Below are positions 35,553 through 44,487 of a stretch of 64,000 nt of DNA, piece after piece. The stretch comes from JAMQKA01 sp031569985. GTDB lineage: Bacteria > Bacteroidota > Rhodothermia > Balneolales > Balneolaceae. The notes under the pieces are model-generated. The model was not told the origin of the DNA. It saw nothing but the letters and a program-made list of their open reading frames with translations, and did no database searches. The DNA lies in contig NZ_JAMQKA010000031.1 of the NCBI RefSeq assembly GCF_031569985.1, positions 1 through 64,000 of the forward strand. Direction: 5' to 3'. Both the position numbers and the translations under genes were made by a program. Each line of letters begins with the position of its first letter. The stretch's first letter is position 1.

Positions 35553-36647
35553 ATGAATTCAAGAAACAGTTCAGTATTCGTGTTAACAGTAGTTTTAATG
35601 TCAATCCTTTTGCTGGGTGAAGGTATTGTTAAAGCCCAGCCCCGAGATGCAACGGTCCACGACCCGGTGATGATCAAACAGGATGACACCTATTATCTTT
35701 TCCACACCGGCCAGGGCATTTCGGTAAAATCATCTACCGACTTGAACAACTGGACGGAAGAGGACCAGGTATTTGAATCGACTCCTGAATGGGTGTTCAA
35801 GATACTGCCGGATTTCGGAAATCATATCTGGGCCCCGGACATCGCCTATCACGACGGCAAATACTACCTATACTACTCGGTCTCGGCTTTTGGGAGGAAC
35901 AATTCTGCCATCGGCGTAGCCACCAATACAACGCTCCATCCCGATGATCCCGACTTTGAGTGGGTGGATCACGGGCCGGTAGTGCAATCGGTGCCCGGTC
36001 GCGATATGTGGAACGCCATCGATCCCAACCTGGCCTTCGATGATGACGGTACCCCCTGGATGACCTTTGGATCGTTCTGGATGGGACTTAAAATTGTAAA
36101 GCTCAAAGATAACCTTACTGAAGTGGTTACTGATACGGCCGAAGAATGGCACACGGTGGCTGCCCGTCACCGCTACTGGAAACTAGATGAGCGGGATGCA
36201 GGAGACTCTGCCAACCCGGAGCTGGATTACGAGGAGCTCTATCCCGACGATATCCTGGAGATGAATCGCAATATGGAGAATGGCGCCACCGAAGCTCCTT
36301 TCATCTTTAAGAAAGATGGATATTACTACCTCTTCATATCTTGGGATCGCTGCTGCCGGGGTGTGGAAAGCACCTACAAAATTATGGTGGGGCGATCGAA
36401 AGATATTACTGGCCCTTATCTCGACCGTTCGAATAAAAAGCTTATCCACGGCGGAGGTACACTCGTGGCCAAAGACAATGATGAATGGGCTGCGGTAGGT
36501 CATCCAGCCGCTTACACCTTTGAGGGCACCGATTACTTGGTATTTCATGGATATGATATTTCGGAAGACGGGCGCCCAAAACTCTGGATTTCAGAGATCA
36601 CCTGGGATGAAGAGGACTGGCCCCAAATATCTTTGGAAGGAAACTAA
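35553..36647 (+). CDS. GH43 arabinan endo-1,5-alpha-L-arabinanase-type enzyme, copy 2
   Basis: This 364-residue close paralogue of the previous gene has a signal peptide (VLTVVLMSILLLGEGIV, cleavage near KAQPR). Catalytic positions are conserved: Asp in VHDPVMIK, Asp in NAIDPNLA and Glu in ATEAPFIF. Unlike copy 1 it has about 22 extra residues (ELDYEELYPDDILEMNRNM) immediately before the acid Glu, in the loop that borders the substrate groove, so the two may differ in product size or branching tolerance. It is probably co-transcribed with copy 1 under the operator at 34362. Confidence 0.9.
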   Translation: MNSRNSSVFVLTVVLMSILLLGEGIVKAQPRDATVHDPVMIKQDDTYYLFHTGQGISVKSSTDLNNWTEEDQVFESTPEWVFKILPDFGNHIWAPDIAYHDGKYYLYYSVSAFGRNNSAIGVATNTTLHPDDPDFEWVDHGPVVQSVPGRDMWNAIDPNLAFDDDGTPWMTFGSFWMGLKIVKLKDNLTEVVTDTAEEWHTVAARHRYWKLDERDAGDSANPELDYEELYPDDILEMNRNMENGATEAPFIFKKDGYYYLFISWDRCCRGVESTYKIMVGRSKDITGPYLDRSNKKLIHGGGTLVAKDNDEWAAVGHPAAYTFEGTDYLVFHGYDISEDGRPKLWISEITWDEEDWPQISLEGN

Positions 36648-37825
36648 TATAGTGCTCTGTCAACCCTTAAAATTCAGGTATGTTGGAACACGGATGATAC
36701 TGGTTCTGCGGATTACCGAGGAATATTTAAGGAAAGGTCAAATGTCGAAAGTCCAAAGTTGTAAAGGTCAAAGCTCCATCTATCAGTCATAATGCAAATT
36801 TTTGTTTGATAGTGAAGGCAGTGACAATTTACTGCGCTTGTGCTACGACCTGCAGGGATTCTCTGTACTCGAGGTACATTGGATTCCAAATTACCGGATC
36901 AGGACGGAAGAAGAAGCTACTAGCCTTAAACACAAATGATGTCCTCTACCTAGACCAATTGCCCTTGTCGTAGAAAGATCTCTCATTCTATTCGAGATGA
37001 CGGTTCAGGGGGAGGGCCATAATGTTTAAAGGACGGTCAGCAATCACCAACCAAGCCCCTACCCGCTAACGTCATTTTGACCGTCAGGGCTGTGTCCGCC
37101 TACCGGCGGAAGAAATCTTTCCTGAAAAGAGCTCGGTTTTGAATTGAATCATAAAATGGGACACTGCCTGAATATGCTTTTGGGAGCACCAGTATGAAAG
37201 GCGCGTAACTGGAGATAGCGCTATACTTAAGATTAGCGGCGCTGTTTCCACCCTTGCCCTTCTCCGAGGAAGATCTCTCATTCCGCACGCTCCATTCGAG
37301 ATGACTGTTCTGGGGTGGGGCTATTATATTAGAAGGCGGGCAGCCATCAACAACCAAGCCCCTTCCCGTTGTCGTCATTTCGAGCGTAAGGGAGAAATCT
37401 TTCCTGAGAAGGTCTCGGTTTTGAATTGGATCATGAAATGTGACGCTACCTGATATCCTTTTGGGAAGCACTTACGAGAAAGGCACATAACTTGGGATAG
37501 AGCTTTATATCAGCTTAACGGCCTGTTCCGTCCTTACCCTTGTTCAAGGAAGATCTCTCCCTCCGCAAGCTTCGCTCGAGATGACTGTTTAATGGAGGGC
37601 ATTTATATAAGAAAGCGGGCTGTCGGGATTGTTTCAAGACAAAAGGGACACCCCTTCCCGTTCATTTAGCAATTCTAATATGCCTGCTACCTTAACGTGA
37701 TTAATATTACTTCTGCCTCCTATCCAGATAGTTATCTGCTTTAGATCCAGATTACTATCTGAATTCAATTAAGACTACGATGAAAATACAAACCTCCTCC
37801 AAGAGCAGCAGAGTTCATTCAATAA
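36648..37825. other. Intergenic region filled by repeat family D
   Basis: No gene is seen. 36735-36785 has a run of AAAGGTCAAATGTCGAAAGT-type words. Repeat D units follow from 36961. Confidence 0.45.
36961..37670. repeat. Tandem array of repeat D (period about 280-295 bp)
   Basis: Three successive units begin near 36961, 37256 and 37536. Each has GAAGATCTCTC, then TTCGAGATGACNGTT, AACCAAGCCCCTNCCCG, CGTCATTTNGANCG and AAATCTTTCCTGA. The GAGATGACGG and CGTCATTTCG parts are partly complementary within a unit. A second cluster is at 55331-56070 and a fragment near 320-410. Non-coding. Confidence 0.7.
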
Positions 37826-39436
37826 TTACTCTACCCTCTTCCCCCAGACAGACCGGCCGGAAGTGGTAAGGCCCGCATAGGTAATAGTGGTGCGTCTTGG
37901 GGAAGCCTCCCAATTCCACGCAGTATCAATTATGAGTTCTGTATCATTTACGGTCAGCGTTTGGGAGTCCTTATCATAAGACCACGTGCCACTCAAGCGC
38001 CCTCCCAGCGTATGATCCTCATTAAACTTCACGGTATATGGAGTTTGTATGGTTTGATATTGGTAGTTCAGGGTAACTTCTTCCCAGGTACCCACAATAT
38101 CCTCTTCATTTATCTCAATGTCGGGAACCGCGGCATAGCGTTCCGGTACCACCACCGGCCAGCCACTTTCTGTCCAATAAATTTCTCGCACTTGTCCCAT
38201 CATAATAGCGTTTGAGGCGTTGATGCCCCCCACATCTCGTGGTAAACGACCCTGCGATGAATAGAACCATTTTCCAGTCTCCGGGTCCTGGAAAATTGAG
38301 CAGTGCGAAATGCCCACCCAACCGTAATGCCCGCTAAATTTATATGGATGAGTTACGATAGGCCAAGCCTCTGCCCCTTCGGTTACATTTCCGCCGTCAA
38401 TACCGTGATAGGGTCCAGTAATATTCCTGGATCGGGCTACCCGCGTGTTATAGGCTACCGACAACTCATCATAGGCTAAAAAAAGGTAATAATACCCAGT
38501 TTCCTCGTTATAAATAATTTCTGGAGCCTCAAGGCCTTGCCACCTGTTGGAATTGACATCCCCACGCCCGGCGATTCGTATCCCGTAGTCCTCCAGGTTA
38601 TCGAGTTCAGAAGGCTTACCGGTTGCAGGATCAATCTGAACGGCAGCGATGCCCGAATGCCAGGAACCGTAAACCAGCCAGTGCTCTCCCTCCGGGGTAA
38701 CTACATAGGACGGATCGATCGCATTGTATTTAAAATAAGCACTCCAGTCTGAGCCTCCATCCCGATGGTAGGATTCCTCACCATCTGCCACAGAGTGGAT
38801 CACCATTCCCTTGTCTTCCCAACTGTTGGCGGAAAGGTCGGTAGACTCGGCAAGCCCGATAAACGCGCGTTCTGTCCAGTATTCGGTATTATCAGATCCA
38901 ATGATCGGGTTCGTTATCACCACGCTGTAATATAGTCTGTATATATCATTTACTTTTGTTATATGTGGTGCCCAAAAGCCATAATTTGGATCTTCGATTG
39001 GCGAAAGCGGTGGATCCATTTCTGCCCTGATACTGTTTAACGAATCCTTTACCCAAGGCTGGACACTTTGAAATGCTGCACCCAAATACTCCCAGTTCAC
39101 CAGATCTTTCGAACGTCGGTATGGATAATTACCATGCCCTTGATGCGCATTTCCATAGGAGGCATTGGTTTGGTACATGTAATAGTAATCGCCGTCCTTT
39201 ACAACTGTTGGATCATGGACATTCGCCAGATTCCACTGTGAACGATCTGTCCATGAAGCGATCGGAGTATAATCATCAGAATATGTAGGTCCCTCGAAAT
39301 CCTCGATGATGCCCTTGTATTCCTCTTCCTGTTTTTCCTCTTCATCGTCGCTATCTACACCAGTGCTATTGTCTCCGCAGCCAGTCAAAAGACCGAGAAT
39401 GAATAAAGTGATGAATGTAGATTTTAATAACTTCAT
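37826..39436 (-). CDS. GH43 endo-arabinanase with C-terminal GH43_C-type domain, lipoprotein
   Basis: This 536-residue lipoprotein has a signal ending GLLTGC, then an acidic linker of Asp and Glu. The GH43 propeller shows Asp in NVHDPTVVKDGDYYYM, Asp in NAIDPSYV and Glu in LEAPEIIYN. From about residue 445 a separate beta-barrel domain follows (GTWEEVTLNYQYQ, VKFNEDHTLGGRLSGTWSYD), as in large extracellular endo-arabinanases. Being lipid-anchored, it probably starts arabinan cleavage at the cell surface, while the other two GH43 enzymes are soluble. A weak operator is 45 bp upstream. Confidence 0.9.
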   Translation of the reverse strand: MKLLKSTFITLFILGLLTGCGDNSTGVDSDDEEEKQEEEYKGIIEDFEGPTYSDDYTPIASWTDRSQWNLANVHDPTVVKDGDYYYMYQTNASYGNAHQGHGNYPYRRSKDLVNWEYLGAAFQSVQPWVKDSLNSIRAEMDPPLSPIEDPNYGFWAPHITKVNDIYRLYYSVVITNPIIGSDNTEYWTERAFIGLAESTDLSANSWEDKGMVIHSVADGEESYHRDGGSDWSAYFKYNAIDPSYVVTPEGEHWLVYGSWHSGIAAVQIDPATGKPSELDNLEDYGIRIAGRGDVNSNRWQGLEAPEIIYNEETGYYYLFLAYDELSVAYNTRVARSRNITGPYHGIDGGNVTEGAEAWPIVTHPYKFSGHYGWVGISHCSIFQDPETGKWFYSSQGRLPRDVGGINASNAIMMGQVREIYWTESGWPVVVPERYAAVPDIEINEEDIVGTWEEVTLNYQYQTIQTPYTVKFNEDHTLGGRLSGTWSYDKDSQTLTVNDTELIIDTAWNWEASPRRTTITYAGLTTSGRSVWGKRVE

Positions 39437-39480
39437 GGTTGCTGATTGAAAATTTACATTTTAGAACTGAAACAGGTTTA

Positions 39481-39499
39481 TGCCGTGTGGTTAACACTT
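39481..39499. promoter_or_regulatory. Weak AraR-like operator before the third GH43 gene
   Basis: TGCCGT-GTGGTTA-ACACTT: the right half is perfect and the left half is poor. The position, 45 bp before the start, is sensible. Confidence 0.35.
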
Positions 39500-39669
39500 T
39501 ATCCCATAGCCACCTGTTTCCCCTGGATAACTTTAACAAGCGGGAGCACTAAGGCTACATTTTCGGCTTATAAAAACCACCTTGCATGCAAGCCGATCAT
39601 TAAACGATTGCCAACTTGCACCAAGGTGGTGTAGGGAGAAGATCCATTCAAGAACTCCATTTTCCTCAA

Positions 39670-41376
39670 TTACCACGTAAGCTTAAGGAAAGAAACGCCC
39701 TGGCGGGGTAGTTCAAATGAAACCGTAGCATTTCCACCCGAAGTCTTTATCCATTCTGGAGAAGTTAGCAGGTCAAGCTGACCAGAATCTTCCAGTTTTT
39801 TGTACTGTTCGCGCGTCACCTGTTGTGGTGCCCCCATCTCACGCCATACGGTGTAGGAGTTGCTATGATCTCTGTCTACGCGGTAATGGTGAAGCAGTAC
39901 CTGTGGCGCATCGATGTTGCTCAATTCTATCTGCACAGGAGCATCCGGGGCAGGCAGATCGTCATCATGATAATTCCATACCATGATGTACATCGCGTTG
40001 CCTGTTCTACTGGCCAGTGCATTGATATCGGACTGCTTTCCGCGCACGCCCTGCTCAATTACTTCATGTGCCGTGATTGGGTCGTCCTGGCCAACTGCCA
40101 GCCGATCTCCCTGCATCATGCCGAACATGCGAAATATATTAAGCACCGGCTTGTCCACTCCATTTGTAGACATAGAACGGAACCCGTCGAACCAAGGCTT
40201 ATTCTCAAACTGGAATGACCAGCTCAACGCCCCTTCAAAGTTGATTCCATATTGATCTGCCAACTCATACATTTTGGCAAAAGAAGAAGCGGTATAGCTG
40301 GCATACATTACCCCGTTTCGGTAGCCATTGCCACGATAGCCTGATGCAAAGGAACAGGCAGCGCATCCTTCCGGGTCGGCTTCTCCAATTATGATCGGCA
40401 AGTCTGGAAATTCAGAGTTAGCCACAATTTCAAAACCCTTGCTCACATCCTGCAGCTGGACGCCCATATCCATCCTAACGTGGCCATCGACTTCATCAGG
40501 GGAACCCTTGGCGTGATAAGATATAAAATCGATGGGCGCCCCGGTTTCCCCGGTGGCATAATTTGTACCGTTGGCACAGTGTTCCAGGAAGTCGCGGAGC
40601 CATCCTGCGGCCTGGTCCCATCGAGGTCCGGTGGTGGTGGGACCTCCAACTCGGGCGGAGGGAAGAGCACGTTTTATCGCATCGACGGTATAATCGTAAA
40701 GTTTAAAATATTCCTCCTTGGTTCCCTGCCAGTAGCCGATGTTCGGTTCGTTCCAGGGCTCCCACCACCAGGTTGAAACCTCTTCCGCACCGTAACGCTC
40801 CACGCTGTGACGAACCCACTGGTAGACCAACTCAGCCCACTTCTCGTAATCTTTTGGCGGTTGTGACCATCCGGTATAGATATCTTCATAGGCATCGCCC
40901 GGCGACCAGTAGTGCCGGTATGGTTCCGGCTCAGATGACAACGCCTTGGGCATAAATCCCACTTCCACCAACGGTTTCATACCCCGTTCAATATAGGTAT
41001 CCATGATGCGGTCCATAACCTCCCAGTTGTAGACCGGATTGCCCTCCTCATCTTCAGTGTATACGTCTGTGGAGCCCCATTTGAGAGCAGCTCGCGGTCC
41101 CTCGTCTGTATTCAGCAAGTTGTGGGCACGGACATAGACTGGTACCGGGCTTAGCTCCGCAATTTCTGTCAGCAGCTTTTTGCCGTTGGGCATGTAGGTG
41201 TAGTTTGGCTCATCATATCCCCAGTAGGCCCACATCGGGTACATCTCCCCGATGGTGTTTTTGGCATCAATGGCCAGTGAGGTGGTATCCTGCTGAGCGG
41301 TAGCCCGGAGTGTCATTCCCAGTAATATCAGCAGACATATTGTTGCCGTTAAAAGAGAGCTTATTTTATTCATCAT
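39670..41376 (-). CDS. GH39 family glycosidase (beta-xylosidase/arabinosidase type), secreted
   Basis: This is a 568-residue protein with a signal peptide (hydrophobic LLTATICLLILLGM, cleavage near ATAQQ at about 28). The TIM barrel has the acid/base Glu210 in WWWEPWNEPNIGYW and the nucleophile Glu332 in LPIIIGEADPEG, the GH39 pair. A Cys-containing insertion (GCAACSFASGYRGNGYRNG) follows the nucleophile. The C-terminal part is a beta-sandwich (PVQIELSNI, GVSFLKLTW). GH39 enzymes act on beta-xylosides and some on arabinosides; the arabinan context favours the latter. It lies downstream of araA on the same strand, 667 bp away. Confidence 0.85.
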   Translation of the reverse strand: MMNKISSLLTATICLLILLGMTLRATAQQDTTSLAIDAKNTIGEMYPMWAYWGYDEPNYTYMPNGKKLLTEIAELSPVPVYVRAHNLLNTDEGPRAALKWGSTDVYTEDEEGNPVYNWEVMDRIMDTYIERGMKPLVEVGFMPKALSSEPEPYRHYWSPGDAYEDIYTGWSQPPKDYEKWAELVYQWVRHSVERYGAEEVSTWWWEPWNEPNIGYWQGTKEEYFKLYDYTVDAIKRALPSARVGGPTTTGPRWDQAAGWLRDFLEHCANGTNYATGETGAPIDFISYHAKGSPDEVDGHVRMDMGVQLQDVSKGFEIVANSEFPDLPIIIGEADPEGCAACSFASGYRGNGYRNGVMYASYTASSFAKMYELADQYGINFEGALSWSFQFENKPWFDGFRSMSTNGVDKPVLNIFRMFGMMQGDRLAVGQDDPITAHEVIEQGVRGKQSDINALASRTGNAMYIMVWNYHDDDLPAPDAPVQIELSNIDAPQVLLHHYRVDRDHSNSYTVWREMGAPQQVTREQYKKLEDSGQLDLLTSPEWIKTSGGNATVSFELPRQGVSFLKLTW

Positions 41377-42043
41377 ATCCCCATTTATTTATTGTTGGAA
41401 AGGCTTTAATGCCCTGTCGGATCATAGGATGTTCATTTTTACAAATGAAGAATATCCACCCACAACCAAGAAATAGATTCAACATGTTTTATCATAAAAC
41501 CCAGTATTAGTATCCCTTTTGTTCCGACAAAACGGATCCAAAAACGGCCGGCTGGGATTCATTCGTCTGGCGGCACTCCGCTTCGGCTAAAAGAAATCTA
41601 GATATTTACACTTTCAGGCTCATCTTTTATTATGAGCTTTTCAGCATTTCCTGATTCTACTGCAATTCTGACACAGGATTTCTTTCTAAACGCCGCCGCT
41701 ACGTTTGCCCGGGTCGACTCATGAATCGCTAGGCCGGAAAAACAAAATCATTAAATTTGATCTCCTGAACCCCGCGGATCCCAAACAGCAATGATTTCTT
41801 TACGCTTCAGCTTCACTCACTTTCCAGCGAAATTACATTTGGGCGGAAGACAGACAATGTTAAATGATGAATTATGTATGTTGTATTCCATGCACCAACA
41901 TTCAACATGCAACCTTTAACTTTCAAACTTTTACGTTGAACCTTCCGACCTTAGATCTTCTGACTTTCGACTAACTATCAACACCCAAACAATTCAACAT
42001 TTCAACGTCTCAACACTTCAACAACAAAAGACTTACGACCTCA
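41377..42043. other. Intergenic region with repeat F and word-like repeats
   Basis: No gene is seen. Repeat F is at about 41690-41745 (CGCCGCCGCTACGTTTGCCC, then TCATGAATCGCTAG). From 41885 to 42025 there is a degenerate string of AACATTCAAC, CTTTCAAAC and CTTTCGACT words. Confidence 0.5.
41885..42025. repeat. Degenerate word-like low-complexity tract, copy 1
   Basis: Imperfect iterations of CAACATTC, CTTTCAACTT, GACCTTCNGAC and TCAACACNTCAAC fill the tract. The same vocabulary, including CTTCTGACTTTCGACTAA-CTATCAACA, reappears at 47420-47605 and, inverted, near 36735-36785. Confidence 0.6.
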
Positions 42044-43546
42044 CTACCTGATCCCCTTATAGTTTCCGTAATACACTTCATTTGATCTCAGCTGCTGTTT
42101 GAAATCATGGATCTCGGTGTCTTCATCAATAACCACACACTCAACACCCAGCATCTCGGAAAAATCCCGAATATGGTCTACTTGCAAACTCTGGCTGTAT
42201 GAAGTATGATGCGCGCCACCGGCCAGTATCCATGCCTTGGCCGCAGTTTTAAGTCCCGGTTGGGGATCCCATAACACGCGCGCCACCGGCAGGTTGGGCA
42301 GATCAGGAGTTTCTACCGCTTCAACCTTGTTCACCAACAGGCGGTACCGATTCCCCAGGTCGACCAGGGAAACGTTCAGCGCATCACCGGCCGGGGCGTT
42401 GAATACCAGTCGCGCCGGGTCTGATTTATCACCAATTGAGAGCGGATGTACCTCCAGTGAGGGCGTTCCATCTGTTATTGAGGGACATATCTCCAGCATG
42501 TGAGCCCCAAGCACCTGCATCTGGTCGGGATTGAAATGATAGGTGTAGTCCTCCATGAACGAGGTCCCACCCTCTAATCCATCGGCCATCACCTTGGTGG
42601 TACGAACCAAGGCTGCGGTCTTCCAGTCACCCTCGGCACCAAAACCATAGCCCTGTTCCATAAGTCGTTGAACACCCAGACCGGGCAGTTGCTCGAGGCC
42701 GTGCAGGTCTTCAAATGTGGTGGTAAAAGCGCTGAATCCCCCCTCTTCCAGAAAAGCTTTGATTCCCAGTTCAATCCGTGCCGCTTCCTTTACAGCGTTA
42801 TTGAAATGGTCATCTGATAGGTCATCAGAAGCTATTTTATACTGCTCTTGATACTCATCAACCAGGTTTTCCAGATCACTGTCAGCAACACTGTTTACAT
42901 ATTCAACCAGGTCGCCGACCCCGTAGCCCCTGACATCCATACCCAGCTGTACCTGCGCAGTCACTTTGTCGCCTTCGGTCACGGCCACATTCCGCATATT
43001 ATCGCCAAAGCGTGCCAACTTCATGTTTGCAAGCTCATCTTTACCAATAGCGGCCCGGGTCCAGGTTTCCAATTCTTCGATAACTTCGGGATCCTGCCAG
43101 TGACCTACAATCACCTTCCGGTCGATTCCCATTAAGGTATTGATAAACCCGAACTCCCTGCCGCCGTGAGCCGACTGGTTGAGGTTCATAAAATCCATGT
43201 CAATCTCTTCCCAGGGGATATCGCGGTTAAACTGGGTATGCAGGTGTACAAATGGTTTGTCCAAAATTTTGAGCCCAGAGATCCACATCTTAGCCGGCGA
43301 AAACGTGTGCATCCAGGTTATCAGTCCTATACAGTTGTCCGAACTGTTAGCCTCGCGGCACAACCGCTGTATGGCATCAGAAGTGGTGAGTACTGATTTA
43401 AAAACTATTTGAACAGGGGATTGAATATCTTCGGCAAGACCTGCCGTTACTTTTTTTGAATGCTCCTCTACCTGTTTTAGGGTTTCTTCACCATACAGGT
43501 GTTGACTACCGGTGATAAACCAGATCTCTTTCTGTGCTTGACTCAT
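42044..43546 (-). CDS. araA: L-arabinose isomerase
   Basis: This 500-residue cytosolic Mn-dependent enzyme converts L-arabinose to L-ribulose. Recognisable features are the N-terminal EIWFITGSQHLYGEETL, HTFSPAKMWISGLK, HLHTQFNRDIPW, MNLNQSAHGGREFGF, GYGFGAEGDWKTAALVR and TSFMEDYTYHF, plus the C-terminal LAGGAHHTSYS. The metal-site Glu and His residues of the family lie within these motifs. The length is exactly typical. It is the third gene of the araB-araD-araA order, separated from araD by a 239-bp spacer with a structured repeat, so its expression may differ from araBD. Confidence 0.97.
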   Translation of the reverse strand: MSQAQKEIWFITGSQHLYGEETLKQVEEHSKKVTAGLAEDIQSPVQIVFKSVLTTSDAIQRLCREANSSDNCIGLITWMHTFSPAKMWISGLKILDKPFVHLHTQFNRDIPWEEIDMDFMNLNQSAHGGREFGFINTLMGIDRKVIVGHWQDPEVIEELETWTRAAIGKDELANMKLARFGDNMRNVAVTEGDKVTAQVQLGMDVRGYGVGDLVEYVNSVADSDLENLVDEYQEQYKIASDDLSDDHFNNAVKEAARIELGIKAFLEEGGFSAFTTTFEDLHGLEQLPGLGVQRLMEQGYGFGAEGDWKTAALVRTTKVMADGLEGGTSFMEDYTYHFNPDQMQVLGAHMLEICPSITDGTPSLEVHPLSIGDKSDPARLVFNAPAGDALNVSLVDLGNRYRLLVNKVEAVETPDLPNLPVARVLWDPQPGLKTAAKAWILAGGAHHTSYSQSLQVDHIRDFSEMLGVECVVIDEDTEIHDFKQQLRSNEVYYGNYKGIR

Positions 43547-43600
43547 AAATTGTGTCTAAATTTTTTCATTAGTTAAATCAGAATTCTGCTTGCAGAACTC

Positions 43601-43753
43601 AACCCACACCATCCCACTGAAGCGGGACAACGATCCCCTCCGAGGAGGGGACATACATTAGCCAAATTGTCAATAAGTAAACACCAACTTAAAAAGGCAG
43701 AGTTATTCCCCTCCCACGGAGGGGTGCCGCAGCGTAGCAAGGCGGAGTGGGTT
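43601..43753. repeat. Structured inverted element between araD and araA
   Basis: The ends AACCCAC (43601-43607) and GTGGGTT (43747-43753) are complementary. Inside are two tight hairpins, CCCCTC-CGAG-GAGGGG and CCCCTCC-CAC-GGAGGGG. Both could act as partial terminators or RNA-stability elements within the ara operon. Confidence 0.6.
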
Positions 43754-43785
43754 CACAGAGACTATTTTAGTTTCTCTTTCCCCCA

Positions 43786-44487
43786 TCATTCCTGTCCGTA
43801 GTAGGCCTTATCGCCATGCTTGCGTTCCCAATGTTTTTGAATCAGGGTATCTTTCAACCGGGGAGCATCGGGACGAATCTGTAGTGAGAGGTACGCCATC
43901 TTGGCCACCTCTTCCAATACTGCGCTGTTATAAACCGCCTTTTCTGCAGTCTTTCCCCATGAGAACGGCGCATGATTCGCCACGAGCACCATTTCGACCT
44001 CTTCATATGAGAGATCACGATCTTTAAACGCATTTATGATTTGATAGCCGGTCTGTTCCTCGTAATCTCCTTTGATCATCTCGTCACTCATGACCGGGGC
44101 GCACGGAATATCTTTGGTGAGATGATCGGCATGGGTGGTTCCCATAATGGGAATATCCTGCTGGGTTTGCGCCCAGGCCGTACCATAAGTTGAATGTGTG
44201 TGAACAATGCCACCGATATTTTCCCAGTGCTTGTACAAAACAGCATGGGTTTCGGTATCTGAGGAGGGGCGCATGTCTCCTTCAACGACGTTGGCGTCGA
44301 AATCAACAATGACAATATCTTCCGGGTTGAGCTTCTTGTAGGGCACTCCACTCGGCTTGATGGCAAACACTTCGCGTTCGCGGTCTACTGCACTGGCGTT
44401 GCCGAATGTGAACAGCACCAGGTCCAGCTCGGGTAGCCGCATATTACTTTCATAAGCGATTTCCTTGAGTTCCTTAAACTCACTCAT
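43786..44487 (-). CDS. araD: L-ribulose-5-phosphate 4-epimerase
   Basis: This 233-residue zinc enzyme converts L-ribulose 5-phosphate to D-xylulose 5-phosphate. Class II aldolase-fold motifs are GNASAVDRE, AIKPSGVPY, the zinc ligands in HTHSTYGTAWAQ and GTTHADHL, and NHAPFSWGKT. It overlaps the araB stop by four bases (ATGA, 44484-44487), so translation is coupled to araB. Confidence 0.96.
   Translation of the reverse strand: MSEFKELKEIAYESNMRLPELDLVLFTFGNASAVDREREVFAIKPSGVPYKKLNPEDIVIVDFDANVVEGDMRPSSDTETHAVLYKHWENIGGIVHTHSTYGTAWAQTQQDIPIMGTTHADHLTKDIPCAPVMSDEMIKGDYEEQTGYQIINAFKDRDLSYEEVEMVLVANHAPFSWGKTAEKAVYNSAVLEEVAKMAYLSLQIRPDAPRLKDTLIQKHWERKHGDKAYYGQE

Noticed and set aside
36961..37670. 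CRISPR array, because of repeated units
   Set aside because: Units are about 290 bp, diverged throughout, with no constant short repeat and spacer pattern and no cas genes.
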